Source: Anthopleura xanthogrammica (Eukaryota; Cnidaria; Anthozoa; Actiniaria; Actiniidae). From it: a stretch of 64,000 nt of DNA. Each line of letters opens with the position of its first letter. Position 1 is the first letter of the stretch. Under the pieces are notes generated by a model. It did no database searches. It was not told the DNA's origin and worked only from the letters and a program-made list of their open reading frames with translations. A program made the position numbers and the translations under genes. Location: the NCBI GenBank assembly GCA_964019055.1, contig OZ025214.1:13106163-13170162 (forward strand), given 5' to 3'. Below are positions 13,101 through 22,700 of this stretch, piece by piece.

Positions 13101-14608
13101 TATGGTGATTTTACGACAACAGATCGCTGCCAAGTCGCCACAAATTCGAACATACTCCAGATTAAGAGAAAGTCATAGCGATTTTAACATGAATAGTATT
13201 AAGAAACGCTGTTTCATTTTAGAGAAAAAAAATCAATATGGATGACCACGTTACCTCTTATTCGAGTATTGCTAGGTAAACCTTAACGCACGTTTACACC
13301 AGCAATTTTGTCGCGTGACTAGAGTTGCGATTTCAACGACGATTTTATTGCAATCTCGATCGCGAGTGTAAACGGCCGACGATTTTATTGCAACTTTCAG
13401 ATATATTTTCTAAAAAACAGTAAGTTTTTTTACCAACGGCCAACGGATAGAATGTTTTTTTTTGTGTGTATCACTGGTGGTCATCCTCGATCGCCAGATT
13501 TACTTTCGTGGGATGGCAGTATTTTTGGTATTTTTCAAGTGAAAATCGCCGCAGGTTGCACTAAATTTTGAGCATGTTCGAATTGGTGGCGACTTGGCTG
13601 CGATCTGTCGCTGCGATTTTACACTTGCGATTTGGGGTTGCGATAAAATCGCCGTTCAAATCGCCGCTCAAGTCGCGCGATACAATTACTAATGTAACCG
13701 TAACTCAGGAAGAAAACGTAGGCCCCTAGTTATCCGGTTCCAATTATTGAAATTCTCTCCACACTGCTTAAATGTTTACTAATTTGCGCGCAATCTTTTT
13801 AAAGGTGCACAATCGTGACAACGTTGCACCCAACAATTGCAGAGGTGGATTCCAATTTTTATTCATGGTTTGTTTTCCTCTAGGGATACATGTATTACGT
13901 AGACGATGGGGTATTTGGTTCATTTATAGAAGTTCTGTACATGTTTGATGATCTTGAGTATATTCCAAAACCACTCGGAGAAACAGACGACATTCTCTTT
14001 TCTTCTTACATTTGGGGACAGACCCTTGACACCCTAGTGGATAGGATCAGCAAGATTTGTATGTTACCAAAGGTAAAGGAATTAACGTTGAAGGGACTAA
14101 GCAAACAAGGATGGATGGGTATAAGTATGCAAGGTTGAAAGAAGGGACGTGTGGAGGGGAATGAGAAAAGGGGGAAAGTAGAGAAAAATTAAAGCAACCA
14201 ATAAATCAACAGAGAAAAATGGATGAAGAATTATTTGAAAAAAGAAAATGTGCTACTTTATACGACCAAGATTTTGAACGAGTGTTTATCACTTTCGTCC
14301 TCAGCTTTCTGTTGGTGACTGGCTGTATTTCGAGAATATGGGTGCTTATACCCTTGCACTTTCCACAAACTTCAACGGCTTCCCCATGGAACGATATACT
14401 TATTACTATGTCACACCCAAGACTTGGTGAGTATGAAATTATATATATACAAGCTTTCTCTAGCACACTGCCTGACTTTGCTTTTAAGAAAGTAAAAGGA
14501 AATAGCAAGGGAAAAGTACAGAGAACATATTTCTCGATTTCTATCATTTTCAGGGAAACTATCAAAACAGACATGGAAGAATTCGATTTTGATATTTTGA
14601 AGTTTTAG
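4109..14608 (+). CDS. ODC1-like: ODC-family decarboxylase, copy B (lacks the active-site cysteine)
   Basis: Fold-type III PLP decarboxylase, ODC family, 436 aa from 15 exons: 4109-4121, 5300-5373, 5467-5526, 6484-6520, 9310-9386, 9941-10026, 11002-11088, 11284-11332, 11535-11623, 11718-11799, 12130-12210, 12452-12661, 13884-14072, 14305-14426, 14554-14608. All junctions are GT/AG and phases close. Visible motifs: [11 protein letters not shown] (K64, equivalent to PLP-lysine 69), [35 protein letters not shown] (D323, equivalent to Asp332), and ENMGAYT. The segment that is WGPTCDGLDRI in human ODC reads [12 protein letters not shown]. Leu363 replaces catalytic Cys360, and one residue is inserted. 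No vertebrate-type C-terminal degron follows. Known ODC converts ornithine to putrescine; with this substitution, catalysis, altered chemistry or an antizyme-binding role are all possible (inference). The start is the ATG whose tiny exon splices in phase to GAIVIS. Confidence 0.88.
4423..4428. promoter_or_regulatory. CACGTG E-box in intron 1 of ODC copy B
   Basis: A CACGTG hexamer inside ACACGTGT lies about 300 bp into intron 1. Mammalian ODC1 has functional Myc/Max E-boxes in intron 1, so the position is suggestive. I saw no equivalent in intron 1 of copy C. A single hexamer can occur by chance. Confidence 0.25.
5565..5690 (-). repeat. tRNA-derived SINE in intron 3 of ODC copy B
   Basis: Nearly identical to 51086-51225. 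Read on the minus strand it carries a B-box-like GTGGGTTCGATTCCCA and the start of a tRNA-like head. Truncated at its tRNA end by the minisatellite that follows. Confidence 0.65.
5690..6418 (+). repeat. 96-bp minisatellite in intron 3 of ODC copy B
   Basis: About 7.5 tandem units of about 96 bp (some 93), each with ctctacccatcctatgacca and the palindrome ACTAGTACTAGT. Unit lengths are multiples of three and stop-free in one frame, which creates a spurious 218-codon ORF. The same array sits in intron 3 of copy C, so it predates that duplication. Confidence 0.9.
7074..9253. mobile_element. Composite GGATCC-rich inverted-repeat element in intron 4 of ODC copy B
   Basis: Outer ends are CCCTGGTGCAAATCTTGGAC at 7074 and the inverted relative (gtaagatttgcatcaggg) ending at 9253. 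Two more inverted ends lie inside: right-facing at 7900, left-facing ending at 8027. The two elements therefore overlap or nest (7074-8027 and 7900-9253). Flanks agree with a TA target duplication. The body is dense in the palindrome AGGATCCT. A tRNA-like stretch occupies about 7692-7758 on the minus strand (A box TGGTCAAGTTGG, B box GGTTCAAGCCC, anticodon-loop CTTGTAA), so a SINE head seems embedded. Intron 4 of copy C lacks the element. Confidence 0.75.
8028..8990 (+). repeat. 70-bp minisatellite with GGATCC palindromes
   Basis: About 14 tandem 70-bp units, each with cactcaattaggatcttat, TCAGGATCCTAATTAGGATG and CAGGATCCTACCCAGGATCT. The period is exact between 8451 and 8521. It lies inside the composite element above and has evidently expanded by unequal exchange or slippage. 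Confidence 0.9.
10216..10604. mobile_element. Inverted-repeat element in intron 6 of ODC copy B
   Basis: Left end AATAGACCGAATGCCAATAT with ggccgcca continuing; right end is its near-perfect inverse (tggcggccatattggcattc, ggtcaata). About 390 bp, no ORF, followed within 30 bp by the SINE-like repeat at 10640-10880. Confidence 0.75.
10630..10880. repeat. SINE-like repeat, second copy
   Basis: Shares gggttaggtagtgtggagag and the ctcttcagttattttaagac block with 660-890. It ends in a tRNA-like GACCTCCCGCGTGGAAGTCC and ctcaaccatctcagccaac stretch. Confidence 0.6.
12715..13690. mobile_element. Inverted-repeat elements in intron 12 of ODC copy B
   Basis: An inner pair (gccctatttcactatgacgt at about 12733 and its inverse ending about 12982) marks one element of about 250 bp. 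From about 13000 to 13690 there are further inverted blocks: TCGCAAC / GTTGCGA, GATTTTATTGCAA, and gtgtaaacgg opposite cgtttacac. The boundaries of the second element are unclear. No ORF. Confidence 0.55.
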
Positions 14609-15082
14609 TTCCAATTACTTCACTTTGTGGCAGGAAAAGAAGAAGTTTCTACAAGTTTATCACATTATGCAGTTATACAGGTGACATTAGCTTTATACTT
14701 AACATAATCTAAGGTGCAGTGCTAGTTAGTGTATTAATCAAAAATAATCAATATTAAAATGGGTGTAATTTAAACTTTAGTAGTAAAAGAGAATTGTTGT
14801 TGGCTAGAAAAAAAATGGCGTGATAGCATAAGTATTTCGGGAAAAAAGAAAACAGTAAGTGAATATTTTGTGTGTTAGATCTGTTATCCGAAGTTTGGGA
14901 AGTGGGGAGGTGAGGTGGCTGTCGTTTGGGGGAGGTGTAATTCTAATGCAGGCTAATTTTCGACAAAAGCATCTGTCCTATCAAAAAGTACCATTAGGCT
15001 GTTGTTTTACGGAAACGTCGATGTATGGGCATATAACCAAGCCGACCTGGTCTAAATGTATAAATGTAGCCCTCTAGCACCA

Positions 15083-15290
15083 AGCAATAGACCTTTTCGG
15101 CTTGGGTGTAATGTTTTCCTATTTCAGACCACGTGTCATTCTCTTGAGAATAAGATTTTTTGTTTGAGTTGTATCCATATTCATGTTTCTTCTCATGCGC
15201 AACCGTTAAACAATGATAATACTCTGGGGAATGACACGTGGTCTGAAATGGGAAAACATTACGCCCAAGCCGATTAGGTCTATTCCAATT
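15083..15290. mobile_element. MITE family 1 copy (TTCAGACCACGTGTCATTC ends)
   Basis: Inverted arms ctattTCAGACCACGTGTCA near 15120 and TGACACGTGGTCTGAAATGG near 15232, with outer flanks gcttgggtgtaatgtttt and its inverse. Relatives at 32400-32545, 58760-58950 and 60610-60795. Confidence 0.75.
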
Positions 15291-15339
15291 AGGTCAATGC
15301 ATGCAATTCCCAAGTGGATCCTCTTAAGAGAGAGGTGCA

Positions 15340-15525
15340 ATACTCCATGCATTTTCCAGTTCTCTGTTTCTCAAGGTTATCCTCGACTTTGTGTAGAATA
15401 TTCACGTATTCCAGTGATGGTTTGTGGAATTTCAAAGCATTTGCATTCTTTACTTTACCGTTGGCATTTGTGAATATTTAGACGCTGAAATGAGGCTAAC
15501 CCTGAGACTGTAATCAAGGAACGCA
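15340..15525. mobile_element. MITE family 2 copy (CTCAGGGTTAGCCTCA ends)
   Basis: Recurs with the same internal gaatattcacgtattccagt block at 46780-46980. In both, the ends form an inverted pair (ctcaaggttatcctcga / tgaggctaaccctgag here). Abuts the LINE remnant. Confidence 0.6.
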
Positions 15526-15549
15526 GCGGTATTTCATAACAAGGAACTT

Positions 15550-16035
15550 ATGAATAAAACGAGCTTATTAAACACATCAGGAACTGAAATTGAGAACATG
15601 AAAGAATTCAAGTACCTTGGACATATGTTTTATAGTGATCAGAAAGATACTTTTGTTGACAACAGGATACTGAGTGCTACAGGGAAATTTAATGAGCTAA
15701 AGAATGTACTAACTGATCACAAAGTATCAATAGGTACCCGAAGAAAACTCTTGGAGTCTTGTATTAGATCCAGACTCACTTACTGCACTGAGGCACAATT
15801 ACCAACTGTAGTTGAATTGAGGAAGTTAGAATCCTGTTGGTTTGGTTTTCTGAGAAGAATGGTACGAAAAATTTGGAAAAGGAAAACGAACAATGACGGA
15901 GAAGACACATTTGCCTTCAGATATAGCAACGCAGACTTGGAGGAAATAGTGGGAACTCTTGCATTACGTGATTATATTATATACAGTCATTTGAAAAAAC
16001 GTTGTCGTCGACCGGCTCCGCGACTACGCAACTAG
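15550..16035 (+). mobile_element. LINE reverse-transcriptase remnant
   Basis: An open frame of 161 codons encodes the segment just after the RT catalytic core of non-LTR retrotransposons. It has the EFKYLGHMF block, then a helix-rich stretch with RRKLLESCIRSRLTYC and a Leu/Trp-rich FLRRMVRKIW region. The YADD catalytic box, an endonuclease and the 5' part are missing, so this is a 5'-truncated dead copy. The frame ends at a TAG soon after CRRPAPRLRN, probably foreign sequence. It lies in the spacer between ODC copies B and C. The clade is not resolved (CR1/Jockey-like is a guess). Confidence 0.7.
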
Positions 16036-16040
16036 CCCGA

Positions 16041-16762
16041 ACGGGAGTATGGGTAAAACTCACTGAAGCGGTTGAATTCTTCACTGATTTTATTTTAAAA
16101 TATGCGCCGGGCTTACAGTACCAAAATTCGCTGGCGAAATAGTATTTTAATGACTTAACAGTTTCAAAATTGGGAACATCTTTGACTGAATATTAGTCAT
16201 ATAGACTTTTGTCTTCCTTTCGCAAAACCCGAAGACAAACGTTGAAAGGGTTGCTGCTTGTGTTATCTCATTAGTAAGCAAAAACAACTACTTCAGAGCG
16301 AATAATTAAGCGCTTCAGCGATTTCTAGAGATCCTTGGATCAAGATAAATCAACTTCTAATGTTGACAAAGAACAGGCTCAAAAATCTAGAAGACAAGAA
16401 GACAGAAACTAAGACAGAACTTTGGTTCATCATAGTCCCCACTGTTCAACTGATAGTTTCTTTTATTATATGTATAACTAGAATTCTATATCATAAACCC
16501 CAAAATCAAAGTCTCAATGCTATATAAAAAGCAATACGTCCAATCAGCGTCGCGCATAGCACTTTTCACATGTGAAAAATATAACTTCGATTGGCTTTTT
16601 GTCTTTTCTGATCCGTCAATCATTTTGGGCTTATGCAAATAAGTCTATTAACACCCTCAATTTGCTTCAAATTCTTCAATATTGTGAATATTTTGAACTA
16701 ATATTTGACGTGATCACGCAGCATTTTAACTACGTGAATTCTCAACAGTACGGCTTCTAACA
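16041..16762. other. Spacer upstream of ODC copy C
   Basis: AT-rich; no gene or recognisable repeat apart from short homology. The promoter of copy C should be here, but I see no clear TATA or other element that I would defend. Confidence 0.4.
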
Positions 16763-19700
16763 ATGTCAACAACATGTAATATATCTTCAGGTAAGGTAAT
16801 TCATCCTTAATGCTGCAATATTTAGTTTTCTAATAAAGCTATCTATTTAACAATTAGAAGACGAACTCGAGATTTCTATCGGCTGATAGTTGACGAGGGG
16901 CTCCGGCCCCGAGTCAACTATCAAAGCCGATAGAAATCGAGAGTTCGTCTTCTAATTGTTTTAGTAAAAATCTCAACTAAACTATACTATACTAAACTAA
17001 ACTAAACTAAACTAAACTTCACAAAAGCGCGAAGGAAAAGCCGCCATTTTTTCAAAACAAGTCCGGCTTTCTCTACCCACTATCTATCGGCTGATAGATA
17101 GTGAGTACGTTAGCCAATCAGAATGCAGGATTTGCAATAGTATAGTAGTAGAATTTTACTAAATATATATATTTAGATTAATATATAGTTTACTCACTAA
17201 AATATTTTAGCTTAGCTTTACAATATATTCTCCAAAATAAGAATGGAAAAAACAATCAATAAAATATACACATATCCCAAAAATATAGTTAAAATAAGAC
17301 AACAATTATATATAAAACCATTTATAATAATAAAATATAGACCTTGTTTGAATAGACCAATTCACGGTTTTCGGCGGCCAAATGGGGCAAACCCGGCAAA
17401 ATATATAGAAATCTGGATCACTTTGATTCCCGTAACTCCGCTCAATTTTGTTGGATTTTCAAAATTTACACTTCAATAACCAGCAGGCATGAACAGCAGC
17501 TGTCGGACTGAAAATAAGATTAATATAAGTATTTTAACTGCCCTTTACGAGTCACTCGTTTTCTATAATTTCCATAACTCATTCATGCATTTCCTTCTCG
17601 TTTGACTGATCTATTGTTTTCCACTACTGCTGATCTAAACCTCATTGAGCTTTTGTGTTTTTTTTTTTGTTTTGTTTGACTCGGTTATCTGTTGTTGTTT
17701 TTTAGGAGCAATAGTAATTTCTGAGAATGTCAATGTCCGTGACATTGTGGATTACTTGGTAACTGTACCTGGGCGAGAGGTAAATCCCATGATTATAGTG
17801 GCAATTCTGGTCATTCTGATCAATCTACTGATCAGGATGCCTTACATGGATGCACGACTATTTCCCTCCCCTACACAATCCCCCCCTCCCCCACCCCCCA
17901 CCACCACACACACAAACCAACAAAGCAAATGTTTATATTGGAGATATTTTACTCTTTTCCTTCTGTTTTTCCTATCTCTTCTAAGGACAACGACGATGGG
18001 TTTTACGCAATGAGCATCGATAATGTGGCTGAAAGATATCAAAAGGTATTATTGGGGAAAAACAAATTCACTACTGATAGTATCAAAACTAATACTACCA
18101 ATCAATACCATTACCAACATCTGCCTCTACCCATCGTACGACCAATAACACCTCTACCCATCGTACGACCAATAACACCTCTACCCATCGTACGACCAAT
18201 AACACCTCTACCCATCGTACGACCAATAACACCTCTACCCATCGTACGACCAATAACACCTCTACCCATCGTACGACCAATAACACCTCTACTCATCGTA
18301 CGACCACTACCAGCATCAAGCACTAGTACTAGTGATAAACACGATTTGCGTATGATGATGGGATATGAAAAATATTCACACTACTATAGTGATGCTAGCA
18401 AAACTACCATTACCAACCAATACCATAATCAACAACTACCTCTACCCATCCTATGACCACTACCACCATCAAGCACTAGTACTAGTGATGTTAGCAACAC
18501 TACCATTACCAACCAATATCATAATCAACAACTACCTCTACCCATCCTATGACCACTACCACCATCAAGCACTAGTACTAGTGCTAGCAACACTACCATT
18601 ACCAACCAATACCATTATCAACAACTACCTCTACCCATTGTATGACCACTACCACCATCAAGCACTAGTACTAGTGATGCTAGCAACACTACCATTACCA
18701 ACCAATACCATTATCAACAACTACCTCTACCCATCCTATGACCACTACCACCATCAAGCACTAGTACTAGTGATGTTAGCAACACTACCATTACCAACCA
18801 ATACCATAATCAACAACTACCTCTACCCATTGTATGACCACTACCACCATCAAGCACTAGTACTAGTGATGCTAGCAACACTACCATTACCAACCAATAC
18901 CATTATCAACAATTACAACTGCCTCTACCCATGGTATGACCACTACCGCAGATGTTTTCCCCTCCACTATCAATACTACACAGACCATCACATATAAAAC
19001 ATTATAATTATAGAATTTAATCCCGTCAATTTCTTCGTTACCAGTGGGTAGAGCTTCTCCCTAGGATACGTCCCTTTTATGGTAAGTTGTTTAAAACATT
19101 TTAAACTAATCCATATAACTTTTTTCGAAACCTTTTTGAAGCACTAAATAAGCTACCACACTCAGTCGATTTAATACGGCCCTAGTGGAGCCCGGAACGT
19201 GCACTCAGTTGATGGAGTATGACACTAGTGGAGAACGTGCACTCAATTGAAGGAGTATGACACTAGTGGAGAACGTGCACTCATTTGATGGAGTATGACA
19301 CTAGTGGAGAACGTGCACTCATTTGATGGAGTATGACACTAGTGGAGAACGTGCACTCAGTTGATGGAGTATGACACTAGTGAAATAGAAATGAAGAAGA
19401 GAAGCATCAAGCAACTCTTTTATCCTATGACACCGAACCTGAGAATTGAACCCAGGAGACATAGGTGACAGGCAGCGCATTAGCGGATACACCATTTTTA
19501 CTAGACGCTGCTTGTGTATCTTAACAGACAAAATTTATTATTTTTTTGTCTGAATTCAGCGGTCAAGTGTAATCCTGATCCAGTTCTGGTAAATCTTTTA
19601 TCCAAGCTGGGCACTGGCTTTGACTGTGCTAGTAAGGTAGGTATGTTGAGAAAGGAATAATCATCATTTTAATCCAGTGGAACACTCGGCAAAGTTTTCT

Positions 19701-22700
19701 TCTCTTTACACTTATTGCAATAAAAGTTATATTTGTCTGGGCAATTTGGCTGAATGGGTTGATTGAATGACTACATGATAGAATGTATAAATAAGATGGA
19801 TAGATGAATGGCAAGGATTGGATGAATATAAATATTGACGGGATGAGATGGTATGTGTGCATTAGATTAATAAAAAGTTTGGATTGATTGGAGAATAAGT
19901 CGGGAACATTACGAACTGAGTTCGTTTTGTGTAACTTTTCTTATTCGAGGGAGAGATTAGATTAGCCATCGAGCAGGGAGTCAGTCCACAAGATATAATC
20001 TACGCCCACACCTGCAAAAAACTCTCTCACATCAGGTAAGACTTTTCTGCATGCATATAGGTATATCCTGTCTACCTTTGAATGTCATCGATCTCTTATT
20101 CGAGGGAGAGATTAGATTAGCCTTCGAGCAGGGAGTCAGTCCACAAGATATAATCTACGCCCACACCTGCAAAAAACTGTCCCACATCAGGTAAAGCCTT
20201 TCTGCATGCATATAGGTATATCCTGTCTACCTTTGAATGTCATCGATCTCTTATTCGAGGGAGAGATTAGATTAGCCTTCGAGCAGGGAGTCAGTCCACA
20301 AGATATAATCTACGCCCACACCTGCAAAAAACTCTCTCACATCAGGTAAAGCGTTTCTGCATGCATATAGGTATATCCTATTGATATGCGTTCTCCTGCC
20401 TACCTTGCGTTGCTTTGCGGTTTCTAGAATGCAGCGCAGTGCTCCGGGCGGTGACAATAACTGGGAGTAACTTTGTGTAATAAATTCTGACTTGATGCAA
20501 ATTGAAGGCGTTCGTTGCATTTTACTTTATGCTTGGTATAGAGATATGATCCCTAAATATAAATTTTGATGTGTGGATTAGGTTTGCAAAACAATGTGGA
20601 GTGTCGATGATGACCTTTGACTGCGAGGCAGAGCTGCACAAGATAAAGGAAACATATCCAGAATCCGAGTGAGTTACAACATCTATCAACTAATACTATT
20701 CCATCCCATCTATCTTTAAATCCATCCATCCTATTCCATTCATCCGTATCATTTTCCTGAAACTTCTCCTATATTGGTTACACAAAATGATCTTTATCTA
20801 ACATAAATAACACTTATTCTTGTGATTGCAGAATCCTCATTCGATTCCGACCATCTAATCTCAGCGCTCGATTTGAAACGGTAAAGATGGATAAAGATTT
20901 CCAATCACCTTGAATTACAGAGAGCCCAGAGAGCCCGTATTCATTGTTTGCGTTAACGCTGACATTATGCATGTATCGATTTTATTGATTAAGACTGCAG
21001 CATCGTTATGTACCTGGGCTTCCTGCGTAAAATCTTACCCAAAACACCCAAGGTCCATGTGTCCTGAGTGAATTGTTTAGTTGCGGGTATCATTTAAAAT
21101 CCTATTACTGGTCTATATCTCTCATAGAATGGATTTAAGTTTGGCGTTCCTCTGCGTGACTGCAAAGATCTTCTCATGAATGCGAAGAGCCTGGGACTGA
21201 ATGTCGTTGGTGTAAGGTAAGAGTCATCAACCTTATTTACAAAATTGCCCCTTTTTATCTACATTGTCATTTTCTTACGGGCTGACGTCACGTCCTGTCA
21301 TTTTTTTAGTTTTCACGTGGGCTCCGAAAGCACTGATGCAAAACCTTATGGAGAGGCTATTAAAATGGCTAAAACCATATTTGGTATTGGGGTAAGATTG
21401 ATGGATATCTTAGATAGATCATGAACTTATTGATAAAATTATACTTATTCTTCTGGGTTAAGTCTTACTCATAACCATCAAGTATTTTACATGTATGGCA
21501 TTTGAAATATATTAACTTTATAAAGTTCCTACTATTCGAGGTCACTCACATCACTGTTCACTTCCAATTGTCGTAACATTACTTCAAGGGAAAGGTTGGT
21601 TTTACCTTCAGGATCCTGGACATTGGTGGAGGATTTCCAGGGAAAGAGAACGAATTTCCTTTTGAAAAGGTAAACAAGTTCCCACGGATACTCTCGTACA
21701 TTATACATCTAAGATATCTGCAATGAAACAATCAATGTTCGACTACACCGTGTGAGACGTTCCCTAATGGTGTGATTTCAATGCCACGACAAGATGTTTT
21801 GCCAATTTTATAGACCCCTTTCACGTGACGTCAAAGCAGCTAGCTCAATTTGGAGGACAAAACAAAAGAATTTCAATCTCCTGAGAATTGGAACCTATTG
21901 TCTTGTCCTCCAAACTGAGCTGCATCCCGACATGCTTCAAGGAGTTTATATAGCTACCAACTTTAAAACGCTTTTCCTAGATATGCGATGTGGTCAACTT
22001 GGCTCTTGACAAATACTTTCCCGTCGGGTGTGGTGTGAGCATTATTGCTGAGCCCGGGAGGTATTTTGCTTGTTCGCCTTACACTCTTGTGACGAATGTT
22101 ACGACTGTCAAAGAGATCAAAAAGCACCATATACAAGAGAACGAGAAGGAGAATTCTCCTGTCCCATTCACTGAAGAAGGCCAAGAAACGGTAAGTTGTT
22201 GAGTTTCAAGCATTGCAAAACAATGCATCGTACCAATTCTCTCCACACTGCTTAGGTTAGTTATAGTCCAGTCCCGGATTCCCTTTCTGTCCGCTCCGAC
22301 AGGCTGAGGTCGCGGAGGAAAGAGAGTACACAAAAACATGGTGATCGCGCGGTTACGATTCCTGTGTGATAATCAAAATGGCGGAAGCGAATGAAGGTGA
22401 ACTTGTGTATACACGATATCAGTCTCATTTCGGAAAGCAATTTATTGATTCAGTGAAATATGCACTTGGAAAAACCAACTATTGTTTTATACCGAAGTTT
22501 GAACAGTTACAGGCGATTTACGGATTGACAGTTGGAAAGGATGTATTTGTGAATTTAAGTTTTCTTCGATACTTTTTTTTTGACAGCTCCGATCCACGTG
22601 AGGTAAACAAAACACTGACCCCAACATATTGCAGGCTCTTTAAAAAGAACTTTAATCTGATTGGCTCATTCTGCACATGCGCATGCAAATAATACTGGAC

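Noticed and set aside
18095..18323. Minus-strand repetitive frames (VRWVEVLL / GRTMGRGVI)
   Set aside because: Frames across the 27-bp satellite, open on both strands because the unit length is a multiple of three.
19950..20345. All three copies of ODC exon 6 spliced in series (258 nt, a multiple of three)
   Set aside because: Total length keeps the frame, but the second copy would be read in a frame that meets TAG after five codons.
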